This document shows positions 1 to 11,122 of a stretch of 64,000 nucleotides of DNA, piece after piece. Position numbers and translations under genes: made by a program. The DNA is taken from the NCBI GenBank assembly GCA_009193035.1, contig SWDT01000185.1, positions 62,001-126,000 of the forward strand, written 5' to 3'. Source of the stretch: Halicephalobus mephisto. Lineage: Eukaryota > Nematoda > Chromadorea > Rhabditida > Panagrolaimidae. Under the pieces are notes generated by a model. The model searched no databases, was not told the DNA's origin, and was given only the letters and a program-made list of their open reading frames with translations. Position 1 is the stretch's first letter. Each line of letters begins with the position of its first letter.

Positions 1-129
1 TTTTAATTTTTTTAAAGTTGTTTTTGAAAAATCTTCTCAGTTACAGTATTCAGGTAAAATTTGCAAAAAATTAAATAAAACTTTGGATTTTTTAGATATT
101 TCTGAAATTTTGTAGATGTACTTAGAAGT

Positions 130-560
130 TAAATTTTATAGTTTTTGGTCTCGATTGGAAAATTTCGAACTTTTTGATGATTTTTTTAAAATTCACAATA
201 CAGATTTTTATATTTTTAAAGTAATCGGATTTTCAAAATCTTCTAAAACGATAAAAATTTTAAATTTCATTATTTTTGGTCTTGATTGGAAAATTTCGAA
301 ATTCGTTGTGAAAAATTTTTTTGATTTCGTAATATAGATATTTTTAACTATTTTAGAAATAATTCTAAAGCTTTCTAAAATAATGAAAATTTTAAATTTC
401 ACTATTTTTGATCTTGATTGGAAAATTTCGAAATTCATTGTGAAAAATTTTTTTTGATTTCGTAATACATAAAATTTTAACTTTTTTAGGATTTTCTAAA
501 ATAATAAAAATTTTAAATTTCACTATTTTTGGTCTTGACTGGAAAAAATGGAATTCGTGA
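130..560. repeat. Dispersed/tandem family C repeat (about 120-130 bp, four copies)
   Basis: Four degenerate copies of a unit contain a core close to GGTCTTGATTGGAAAATTTC followed by GAAATTCGTTGTGAAAAA. The same core recurs at 2690-3330, 8440-9290, 49380-50090 and 59480-60100, so it is a dispersed family. Short ORFs over it on both strands follow the repeat periodicity and are not genes. Confidence 0.7.
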
Positions 561-1529
561 TGAGGTAATTTTTTTTAATTTTTGCAGTGTATGTGCTTTT
601 TTTGTATTTGTTCAATTTTAGCACTTTTTACACCTACATGACCCAAAAACTACAATTCTCAGTTCTAACCAGGGATTTCTAAAAATTGAGTTTGGGAAAA
701 TTCTTTTCAATTTTTGCGGTACATTTCTTTTGTCAAAAATTTATGAATCAAACCACCTATAATTGTGTAAACAAAAAAGTTCAAAATTTTCGGTTTCGAA
801 TAAAAAAGTCGTTGAAATTCAAATCGAAGTAATTTTTTAATTTTTAAAAATAATTATTTTTCAAAAAATAACTTTTTTAAATTTTAAAATTTCAGATTTT
901 TTAATTTTTTTAAATTTTAAATTTAAAAAAATCAAAAATTTTTCATTTTTTTTAAATTTAAATTTTTTAGAATTTTTTAAATTTTTTTAAATTTTTTGGT
1001 TTTTTTGAAAATCCCAAAATTGTAATTTTTTTGCTTAAGAGATTCAGAATCCATTAAGAACACTTTTCTGAATTCAGAATCCGCCAAGCACCGGAAGGAA
1101 AACCGAAACCGAATATTTCCACGAAAATTTCCCACGGAGATCACCATATTCGTCTTCTTTGTTCCGAAATTATTTTTTTTAAATTCAAAAATTTTCGGAT
1201 GAAATAATTTTAAAATTGATGTTGAATTTTGAAAAACTGAAAAGTAAACAAAATTTTAAAAATTTTATTGTTTGAAAAAAGTTTTCCGATTTCGACGAAA
1301 GTGGGACATCGGCACGTGTTTGCGTTAAGATTTATTTTACGTAACTTCGAAGTTGGACTTTGTGGATCCTATTACTGTATTTTTAAAAATTTAAATGTGT
1401 GATTTCGTGTCAAAAAAGTTGAAAATTAAAATTAAAAATTTATCTTTGTCGAGATCAAAATGAAATTGAATTTTCGAACAACATGACAGGTTGTCTTTGC
1501 TGAACACTGCGTGCAAAGTGCAGATTTTA
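561..1529. other. Gene-free AT-rich stretch
   Basis: No ORF, RNA gene or clear repeat unit was found here. The sequence is homopolymer-rich A/T with a slightly more complex patch around 1030-1150. Confidence 0.5.
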
Positions 1530-1920
1530 TTTTGATTTTGAAATATTTATAAATTTTAATGTAAAAGCTCCTCCTGATCTGTTTCTATGTTGCGAGCAAT
1601 ATGCAAATTTTATTCTGATTTTGAAATATTTATAAGTTTTAATGTAAAAGCTCCCCCTGATCTGTTTCTATGTTGCGAACAATATGCAAATTTTATTCTG
1701 ATTTTGAAATATTTATAAGTTTTAATGTAAAAGTTTCTCCTGATCTGCTTGTATGTTGCGGGCAAAGTGCAAATGGTATTTTAACGTTGACATTGACTTG
1801 TTTGTTTGTATGTTGCGGGCAATATGCAGATTTCACTTAAATTTCGAAATATTTATAAATTTTAATGTAAAAGTTCCCCCTGATCTGCTTGTATGTTGCG
1901 GGCAAAGTGCAAATGGTATT
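1530..1920. repeat. Tandem repeat, unit about 82 bp
   Basis: Four to five copies contain a core close to CTGATCTGTTTCTATGTTGC followed by GNGCAATATGCAAATTTTA. Copy starts near 1566 and 1648 give the 82-bp period. Fragments of the same sequence recur inverted near 57525-57550 and diverged near 58195-58240. Confidence 0.75.
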
Positions 1921-1989
1921 TTGATGTCGGTCATTTTATGGACCTCAGCAAAAAATGCTAAATTTACAGATTCTAAAAGACAAACTCTG

Positions 1990-2290
1990 ACTTCAGATTC
2001 TGAATCTCCGGATTCTGAAAGCAAATTTTTAATTCTGTCATCAGATTCTGAATCTCCTGATTCTGAAAACAAATTTTTAATTCTTGCTTCAGATTCTGAA
2101 TCTCCGGATTCTGAAGGCGAATTTTTAATTCTGTCATCAGATTCTGAATCTTCAGATTCCGAAAACAAATTTTTAATTCTTGCTTCAGATTCTAAATCTC
2201 CTGATTCTGAAAACTAATATCGAATTCTGCCTTCTGATTCTGAAGACAAACCTCCAATTCTGAATTCAGATTCTGAAAGTCAATTTCTAA
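1990..2290. repeat. Tandem repeat, unit 48 bp (codon-phased)
   Basis: About six copies of a 48-bp unit are built on CAGATTCTGAATCTCC followed by GATTCTGAAAACAAATTTTTAATTCT. Because 48 is a multiple of three, the array stays open on both strands and gives Ser/Asp/Glu-rich ORFs (DSESPDSE motif). Nothing else (start context, splice signals, domain) supports a protein. Confidence 0.75.
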
Positions 2291-2689
2291 CTTTTGTTTG
2301 AAATTCTGAATCTAGAAGTTCCATTATCGTATTCCATATTTTTGTAAATTTAAAATTATCTAAAATTGGTCTTAGATAAATCGCATAAAATCATAACAGA
2401 AAAAAGATCAAAATCCAAAAAAATCGAAAATTAAAAAAAGCAAAATAAACAGTTGAACAAACTGTTTCTTTTTATTTTATAAATTTTGATGATTTAATTC
2501 TAAAAATTTCCGAAAAAATTAAAAAAAAAAATACATTTAATTTTTAATCAAAAAATTTCTAAAAAAACAATTTCGAAATTTTAATATTTTCCGATCGAGA
2601 CCCAAAGTTACAAATTTTAATTTTTCTGTCTTTTTTTAAATTTTTAAAAATAAAGTAAAATTTGAAATTACTGTAAAATTAAAAATAGA

Positions 2690-3330
2690 TATTTTTGTAA
2701 CAAAACTAAAATAATCCCGACACGAATTTTCGGAATTTTCCAGTTGGGACCAAAAATTGAAAAATTTAATTTTTTTAAATATCTGAAAAATTTTAAAATA
2801 ATATTATTTAAAAAAACAAAAATTAACAAAATTCGAAAAAAATAGTCCCGACACGAATTTTTGGAATTTTCCAGTTGGGACCAAAAACTATAAAATTCAA
2901 TTTTTTAAAATATCTGAAGAATTTTAAAATAATATTATTTTAAAAAAATAGAAATTTCTCGAATAAAATTTTCTAAAATTGTTTCGACACAAATTTTCGT
3001 AACTTTCTGCTTAAGACCAAAAATTACAAATTTTTCTGTTTTTCTCATTCTCAAAATTTTGAAAATCACATTATTATAAAAATAGAATTATAGATGACGA
3101 TATTCCTTTGAAAAAAGTCGCGATATAAATTTTTTATAACTTTCCAGTTGAGACCAAGGTTTCAAAATTTTGTGTTTTCATAATCCTCAAAATTTCAAAA
3201 ATCATCTTACTTAAAAAACCGAATTTTTTTAATCAAATTTGTTCGAAAAATTTTTATAACTTTTTAAATAAGACCAAAAAGTTTGAAATTTTGTATTTTT
3301 TAAGTTCTAAGAAATTTTAAAAATTGTGAA
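2690..3330. repeat. Family C repeats (about 120 bp, five degenerate copies)
   Basis: The phrase TTTTCCAGTTGGGACCAAAAA recurs with period about 120 bp and increasing divergence. It is the same family as at 130-560 in opposite orientation. Confidence 0.6.
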
Positions 3331-3514
3331 AATTTTTTTGAACGTTATTTTACCTCATTCGACGACTGTAACGCAAAACCTTGCAAAAACAAAAATTGGT
3401 TTCCCATTCGTCAAAATTGACAGATTGTTCCAAAATTATCCCTCGGCATTACTCCTTCGACATGTAGTTTGAATCTCGAGGAACATTGCACAAAAAATTT
3501 CCGCTGTGCGATAT

Positions 3515-4060
3515 TTGTATTCTGAACGTATATTCCAATTTCAGAATTAAAATTGAAATAAAAGTATTTTTAGTTATGCGATAGAAGCAGTAGATTCGGA
3601 ATCTGACGTTAAAATCAATAGTTGACCTTTGGAATTCTGAGTTTCGACTTCAGATTCGGATTCTGCAGACTTTAGGGCGTTATTTTGAGTATTTATTGTT
3701 CAACTTTAAAGATATCTAAAAGTTGTTATATGACATGTATATTCTATACATTTGTATTCCGAACATATATTCCAATTTCAGAATTAAAATTGAAATAAAA
3801 GTACTTTTAGTTATACGATAGAAGCAGTAGATTCGGAATCTGACGTCAAAATCAATAGTTGACCTTTGGAATTCTGAATTTCGACTTCAGATTCGGAATC
3901 TACAGACTTTAGAGCGGTATTCTGAGTATTTATTGCTCAACTTTAAAGACATCTAAAAGTTGTTATATGACATATATATTCTATACATTTGTATTCCAGA
4001 CATTTACATGTTTATTTTGTAGTCCCAGTCACTCAAAAAGTATTTATAACTATGCAATAG
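3515..4060. repeat. Tandem repeat, unit about 234 bp
   Basis: Two nearly complete copies (from about 3518 and 3752) and a partial third (from about 3991) share GATAGAAGCAGTAGATTCGG and GTTGTTATATGACAT blocks. There is no coding capacity. Confidence 0.75.
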
Positions 4061-4784
4061 AACCTGTAGATTCTGAATTCCAAATCGTAATTGATAGTTG
4101 ACCTTCAGAATCCAGGGTTCTAGAGGTTGACCCCCGACTCTAAGGATGTCTGAAATTTCATTTTCGGGGTTCTATGAAAATTGGAATTTTACCTAGAATT
4201 ATTTTTAAACTCTCATGTAAAGATGAACAATTATTTACAATTATTTTTCATTTTTGAATTGAAATTGTCAAAATTGGAGCACAAATGTGCAAGACACAAG
4301 TGTTGAAGTACAAAAATTTTCCGTAAAGTGCGCCTCCTCCGATTTCTCTTTTTCCATTCATTTTTCTCTATTTTTGCAAGTCAAATAAAAAAACCAAAAA
4401 AATTCTTGTTTGTTATCGAGCTTAGATCGTTGACAGGCGATTTTTGATTTATTTATTTTTTGTGGATTGGCCTTCATCCCTGATTTTTCTTTAATAAAGT
4501 TGAAAAATCTCGTGATTATTATTTTCAGAAATGTCATTGATCCGAAAATTTTTCTGAGTACCACTTGAATTTTCGAGCAGAAAATAAACGAAACTTTTCA
4601 TGATATTTTTTTTCTTCTTTAATTTTAAATTTTTTTACGTCATGGTTTAATTAATTTTTTCGAATTTTACTGAATTTCAAATTTAATTAAGTTATTATTC
4701 ACATATGAAGGCTTTCGGAAATCCGGAAATATCCTTAATGAAGAAACTTCACCGAGCAGTACTCTGTCTAAAAAAAGAATAATT

Positions 4785-4925
4785 TTTATAAAATATTCTA
4801 ATTTTTATAAAATATTTTAATTTTTACAAAATATTTTAATTTTTATAAAATATTTTAATTTTTATAAAATATTTTAATTTTTACAAAATATTTTAATTTT
4901 TATAAAATATTTTAATTTTTTGAAT
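4785..4925. repeat. Short tandem repeat, unit about 19-20 bp
   Basis: About seven copies of TTTTTATAAAATATTTTAA with T/C variants form a simple AT-rich minisatellite. Confidence 0.8.
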
Positions 4926-4989
4926 TAGCATTCTGTTGGAAGTTGAACATATTGTAATTTCTTCGGTTTTTAGAATTCTCGAGAACTTT

Positions 4990-5545
4990 AGAAGATTCCA
5001 GAAATTTTCAAAACTGAATTGGAAATTTTGAAGCTTCTGGAAATTTGACAAGTCTCTAGGTCTTTTCAGAAATGCGAAAATTTTAGAATTCTTAAGGACT
5101 TTTCAGAATCTCGAAGAACTTTGTGGAAAATTCTGAATATTTGGGTAATCTTCTAGAAGTTTCCATATCTGAGTTGAAGATTCTGAAATTTCTAAAAATT
5201 CTACAGAAATATCTAGGTCTTTTCAGAAATGCGAAAATCTTAAAATTCTTAAGAACTTTTCAGAATCTCGAAGAACTTTGTAGAAAATTCTGAATATTTG
5301 GGTAATCTTCTAGAAGTTTCCATATCTGAGTTGAAGATTCTGAAATTTCTAAGAATTCTACAGAAATATCTAGGTCTTTTCAGAAATGCGAAAATCTTAA
5401 AATTCTTAAGAACTTTTCAGAATCTCGAAGAACTTTGTAGAAAATTCTGAATTATTTTATAATCTTTAAGAAGTTTCCATATCTGAGTTGAAGATTCTGA
5501 ATTTTCTAAAAATCTTATAAGAGTTTCTATATCTCTTCAGAATCC
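4990..5545. repeat. Tandem repeat, unit about 157 bp
   Basis: Three to four copies share TCTAGGTCTTTTCAGAAATG and ATCTTCTAGAAGTTTCCATA. The first block sits near 5056, 5213 and 5370. No gene is present. Confidence 0.75.
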
Positions 5546-5879
5546 TGTAGAATATTATAAAATTTTTTAAAATCTTCGTAGAAAATTCTGAATTATTGTA
5601 TAATTTTTTAAAAATTTCCACAATCAAGTTGAGAATTCCGAAATATTCTAGAATTTTCAGTTTTCCGAAATTTTGTGACTGATTCTAAATTTTCGGAACT
5701 TTGTAGATACTTCTAGAATCGTTTGAGAATCTTACAAAAAATTTTAGTTTTTAAACTTTTAATAATTTCATGAAAGTTATTTGAATTTTCTAAATCTGCA
5801 AATTTCATTAATCTTTCTTAATCCATTAAAACTTTCTAAAACATGTGATAAACTAATTTTACTATTTTCTGAAAAGTTT

Positions 5880-6425
5880 TTGAAATCCTCGTCTAGACCA
5901 TTTCGTAAATTTATATTTTTTAAAGTTCTTAATAGTGTGATTTTTGAAGTTTCAAAGAAATTCTAAAAATTCGTGTTAAGACTATTTCTTGAAATTTTCT
6001 ATTTTTTTAAAGTTCTTAATATTTTGATTTTTGATTTTCTAAAAAGTTCTAGAAATCCACGTCTAGACCATTTTTTAAAATTTTCTATTTTTAAATCTTT
6101 AATATTTGGATTTTTGATTTTCTAAAAAGTTCCAAAAATCCATCTCTAAACCATTTCTTAAAATTTTCTATTTTTTTAAATCCTTAATATTTTAATTTTT
6201 AATTTTCTAAGAAGTTCCAAAAATCCATCTCTAAATCATTTCTTAAAATTTTTTATTTTTAAATTTTCTAAAAAGTTCCAAAAATCCATGTCTAAACCAT
6301 TTCTTAAAATTTTCTATTTTTTAAATCTTTAATATTTTGATTTTTGATTTTCTAAGAAGTTCCAAAAATCCATGTCTAGACTATTTCTTAAAATTTTCTA
6401 TTTTTAAAGAAGTTCTAAAAATTCG
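5880..6425. repeat. Degenerate tandem repeat, unit about 85-95 bp
   Basis: Six copies of a block containing CCATGTCTAGACCATTTCTT and TTAAAATTTTCTATTTTTAAA are separated by variable AT runs. The following 6.43-7.26 kb is A/T homopolymer sequence with no features that I can support. Confidence 0.6.
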
Positions 6426-7394
6426 TGACATTTTAAATTTCCATAATAGTGTAATTTTAAAAAGATTTTCATCGAAATTACTCCTTGGTTAATTGCTCAA
6501 TTTACAAATTTTTTTTATAATTTATGTCATATTTGAATTTAAAAAAAAATTTTTTTCAAATTTTGCAAATAAAAATTAATTTTTTAAAATTATAATTTTC
6601 AACATGAGGGTGAAAATTAGCTAAATATGGAAGTTTGAATTTCTGACTTTTTAAATATATATTTTTCAAAAAAAATTATTTTTAAAAAAAAAAGTGTTTT
6701 TTTCGTTATTAATTCAAAAAAAAAATAAAATTAGAATTTTACAGAAAGTTCTGAAATCTTCAAAAATTTAATGAAGATTTCAGAAATTTCGAAAAAATAA
6801 ATTTTTTTAATTTTAGAAAATTTAGAAAAAATAAGTTTTTTAAAATTTCGAAAAAAAAATTTTAAAATTTTAGAAAATTCCGAAAAAAATTTTTTTAATT
6901 TTAGAAAATTTAGAAAAAATGAATTTTTAAAATTTTAGAAAATTTTGAAAAAGATTTTCGAAAAAATTAATTTTTTAATTTTTGTTAAATTATTTTTAAA
7001 AATTTATCCTTTTGATTTTTTTAAGAATTATGTTGTCAATAATTATCTTTGAAATTGCCAGTTTTCTGATTACTGTATTATTTTGGATGTTTTTCTCGAA
7101 AAATGAAAAATAAACTTTTTTCGAAATTATAGGTTTTTTATTATTTAAAATAATACCCTTTAAAATTTTTAATTACACTTTTTCGGAGGTCCTTATTTGG
7201 AATTGAGTCAGTTTTGTTTTTTCGGATTTGTCAGAAAACGAATCTTTGGTTTTGGACGAAAAATAAATGCGAATTTTAGTTTGGCTCAGATTCCGTTTTA
7301 TTATTTTATGTCACCCAAAAAACTTGATTTTATTTTTTCACAGATGTTTATTCTTTAAAATTCAATTTTTTAATTATCCCATTATAAAGTTAAA

Positions 7395-8030
7395 ATTAAT
7401 TTTGTTACGAAATAGTTCCGGCGCAAAAATGCTTAAAAATGGTCTCAACAGGAAAACTTTTAAGAATTATCTTGACGCGAAAGTTTCCAAAAGTAGTCTC
7501 AACACGAAAATTATTAGAAATGTTTTTAACGCGAAAGTTCTTAAAAATGGTCTCAACAGGAAAACTTTTAAGAATTATCTTGACGCGAAAGTTTCCAAAA
7601 GCAGTCTCAACACGAAAATTGTTAGAAATGTTCTCGACACGAAAGTTCTTAAAAATGATCTCAACACGAAAGTTCTTAAGAACTATCTTTACTCGAAAGT
7701 TTCCAAAAGCAGTCTCAACACGAAAATTGTTAGAAATGTTCTCGACGCGAAAGTTCTTAAAAATGGTTTCAACACGAAAATTCTTAAGAACTATCTTAAC
7801 GCGAAAATTGTTAGGAATGTTTTTAACGCTAAAATAATTACGAAATAGTCTCAACACGAAAATTGTTAGGAATATTCTCGACACGGAAGTTCTTAAAAAT
7901 GGTCTCAACACGAAAATTGTTAGAAATGTTCTCGACGCGAAAGTTCTTAAAAATGGTTTCAACACGAAAATTCTTAAGAACTATCTTGACGCGAAAATCT
8001 TTAAAAATAATCTTATCTCGGAATTTCGTA
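7395..8030. repeat. 27-bp tandem array
   Basis: About 23 copies of a 27-bp unit alternate between GTCTCAACACGAAAATTGTTAGAAAT-like and GTTCTCGACGCGAAAGTTCTTAAAAAT-like versions, giving a 54-bp higher-order repeat. Since 27 is divisible by three, long repeat-encoded ORFs appear on both strands. They are by-products of the period. Confidence 0.8.
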
Positions 8031-8439
8031 ACTTTCCAGTCAGGACCCAAAATTTAAAAAATATTATTTCTGTGATTTTGTAAAAATTGAAAATAAAATT
8101 TTTTATCAAATAATCTCAACGTAAAATTTCACAGTTTTCTGATTAAATTTCAAAAATTTAAAATTTGCGTAATTTTGTAAAAATTAGAAATAATTTTTTA
8201 AAATTGTTTTTTTCGAAAATTTCAAACTTTTATTTTAAATTAGTTTTTTTCGATTTTTTTGCAGATGTTTAAAACTTTATTTTTTTATAATCGTTTTTGA
8301 CGAAATTGGGACATTCTTCTTCGTGTTCGATAATCTTATAATCACTGTGGTCGGGATTTAGGCGAATTAGAATTTGAAACTTGTGCCTGTGACATTTTGG
8401 AAAATTGTTATGAAATTTTAATTTTCAGAACAATATAAT

Positions 8440-9295
8440 TTTGAGACATTTTAGAAGTTCAAAAACATAAAATTTTATAATTTTTGGTCTTAACTGGAAA
8501 ATTTTGAAAATTCGCGTTGAGACTAATTTTTAGAAATTTATTGTGAAATTTTAATTTTTAGAACAATGTAATTTTGAGACATTTTAGAAGTTCAAAAACA
8601 TAAAATTTTATAATTTTTGGTCTTAACTGGAAAATTTCGAAAATTCGCGTCAGGACTAATTTTTAAAAATTTATTGTGAAATTTTAATTTTTAGAACAAT
8701 GTAATTTTGGAACTCTCTAGAACGACGTAAATATTTTTTTCTCAATTTCCGGTTTCGACTGGAAAATTCTAAGAAGTCTCTTTAAAATAATTTTTTCAGA
8801 TTTCATTATTGAAGTTTTTTATGATAATGATTTCGAAACTTTTAAGAACCACGTGAGGCCATAATTGTATAACTTTGGGTCTCGACTGGAGAATTCCAAA
8901 AATAATTTTCAGAATTATTTTTTTAAAAATTATAAAAGTCGTTTTTATAATATTTTAGAATTTTCTAAAAATACCTAAATGTATAATTTTACAACTTTGG
9001 GTCCCAACTGGAAAATTTTAAAAATTCCTTTTGAAACAAATTTTTAAATTTTTTTATAAAATTTTTTAATAATGTTTTAGAAATTTCTCAATTTATGTGA
9101 ATACCGTATTTTTCAACTTTGGGTCCTAACTGGAAAATTTTAAAAATTCTTTTCGAGACAAATTTTCAAATTTTTTTATAAAAATTTTTATTTTTTTTGT
9201 TTTTGAACTTTCTAAAACTATTCTTACACTAAATTTCACAACTTTCGGTCCTAAGTGAAAAATTATCTTTGAAATCATTTTTTTAAAATCTTATA
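8440..9295. repeat. Family C repeats (six to seven copies, diverging)
   Basis: The phrase TTTGGTCTTAACTGGAAAATT recurs at about 8485, 8617, 8752, 8878, 8996 and 9120, with unit length about 120-130 bp and increasing divergence. No coding region is seen. Confidence 0.7.
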
Positions 9296-9470
9296 AAATA
9301 TGTTTTTTTATTTTCATCACAGTACAGTTTTTAGAATTACACGTTTTGCTTTATTTTTCGCATAATAACAACCTTAACAAAGTCATTTATAAAATTCTGA
9401 AGTTCTTGATTTTTAAAAAGTTTAATGAATGGCCTTGAATTACTCGAAAGGATGTAATTTCGACTCCTAC

Positions 9471-10126
9471 ACACAAAAAAGTACAGTTTTTAGTCCAGTA
9501 ACAAACAGAAATCGTCACTATTATTTTCTAATTTTGTCACAAAAGTTGAATATTTATAAAAATATGATGATTGTTACATTTCGTAATTGTTATTAAATCA
9601 AAAATTAGACTTTTTTGTGTATTGGAGCTGTTTTTGGATAGTGATTTTGGCAGTTCTAATAAAATTTGGATAGTGACTAGAAAGCCCTGATTTCAGTTGG
9701 AAATAAATACTATCCAAGACCCCTACACAAAAAATTAAATTTTTGATTCAGTAATAAGTAATAATCGTTACTATTAAGTTTTAATTTTGTCACAAAAGTT
9801 AAATATTCATAAAAATGTGACGATTGTTACATTTCGTAATTGTTATTAAATCAAAAATTATGCTTTTTTGTGTATTGGAGTTGTTTTCGGATAGTGATTC
9901 AACAACCCTAATGAAGTTTGGATAGTGACTAGAAAGCCCTGATTTGAGTTGGAAATAGACACTATCCAAGATCTCTACAAAAAACATAACTTTTAGTCCA
10001 GTAACAAACAGAAATCGTCACTATTAAGTTATAATTTCCTTTACAAAAGTTAAATATTCATAAAAATGTGACGATTATTACATTTCACAATTATTAAGAA
10101 CCCGAAAATTAGACTTTTTTGTGTGT
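9471..10126. mobile_element. Family A palindromic MITE, three copies in tandem
   Basis: Three elements of about 150 bp (9471-9621, 9725-9873, 9976-10126) start ACACAAAAAA and end TTTTTTGTGT. Each can fold end to end: the left arm has TTTTTGATTCAGTAA-like sequence and the right arm a related complement. Inside are CGTCACTATTA and TGTGACGATT. The spacers of about 100 bp are also alike and themselves begin and end with GGATAGTG / CACTATCC. Other copies in this window are at 13243, 38979, 39230, 52714 and 52953. The elements are non-autonomous with no transposase in the window. Confidence 0.7.
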
Positions 10127-10471
10127 ATTCTCTCGAGGACCCTGTGGTCATTGGTCGAGCTATTCTGGATGAAGTCTGGATTGGATTCGGAAATTAAAAT
10201 CCCCTCAGGGGATGGGGTTAACACGAGCTTTGGTTGACGTAGATTCTTTGTTTGAACTTCAAGACCGAAATGGAAATTCTGCTTTGGTTTCGTCTTCTTC
10301 ATAATTTCGTTATTTTGGAAAAATTTTAATTTTTAATTTTGCAAAATTTTTTTGAGCAAATTTTCGGAATCTTTTTGAACATTTTTGAAGTTTTAAGTTT
10401 CTTAGATTTCGGAAATTTTTTAGGATTTTAGACGATTTTAGAAGTTTCTGGAGAGTTCTAAAATTTTTATG

Positions 10472-10795
10472 AGATTTTCTAAGATCTTTAAATTTAAATT
10501 TTTAAAGATTCTAGGAATTTTATAGAATTCTAAATTATTTCAGAAGTTCTTAGAAAATTTGGAATAATTCCGAAATCTATCATTCTAGGAAATTTCACAT
10601 TTCCCTTCTGAATTCTTGAAAATTTTAAAAGTTTTTATTAGATCTTCTAAGATCTCTAAATTAAAATTTTTAAAGATTCTAGGAATTTTATAGAATTCTA
10701 AATTATTTCAGAAGTTCTTGGAAAATTTGGAATAATTCCGAAATTTATCATTCTATGAAATTCTACATTTCCCTTCTGAATTCTTGAAAATTTAT
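10472..10795. repeat. Tandem duplication, unit about 168 bp
   Basis: Two copies share TTCTAGGAATTTTATAGAAT and TCACATTTCCCTTCTGAATT blocks. They lie about 300 bp upstream of the receptor gene at 11123. Confidence 0.7.
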
Positions 10796-11122
10796 GAAAT
10801 TCTTAAGATTTAGAAATTTTCAAGATTTTTGAAATTTTTATTAATTTCTGAAATCTTACGAGATTCTGGAAACCTTCAGAATCCCTCTCAGGATTCTAGA
10901 CGACTGTTGTTTAATTCGGTTTTTTTTAATTTTAACATTGCATGATATTTTTTTGATTTTAAATTTAATTAATATTAGTTTTTATTCAAGTGCAAATTAT
11001 ACACCTGCCTTGATTCTGAATTTGTTGACGTGAAAAAAACGCCAAATTGTATTCATGTAATAAAATCCCGTGATTTTGATAATTTTAAATTTTTAAAAAA
11101 ATGTTTTTTTTGCAGGCTGAAG

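Noticed and set aside
1753..2217. 154-codon ORF and its 111-codon antisense partner
   Set aside because: Both are produced by the 48-bp and 82-bp tandem repeats.
1500..6425. CRISPR-like regular arrays
   Set aside because: The repeats are direct minisatellites without unique spacers, in a eukaryotic genome.
7267..8057. Long overlapping ORFs (up to 193 codons) on both strands
   Set aside because: They follow the 27-bp repeat period and encode only repeat-derived residues; no independent coding evidence.
10078..10302. 74-codon minus-strand ORF with fairly normal codon texture
   Set aside because: It runs into the terminal repeat of a family A element, has no splice partner and no recognisable family. 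Possibly a fragment, but unsupported.
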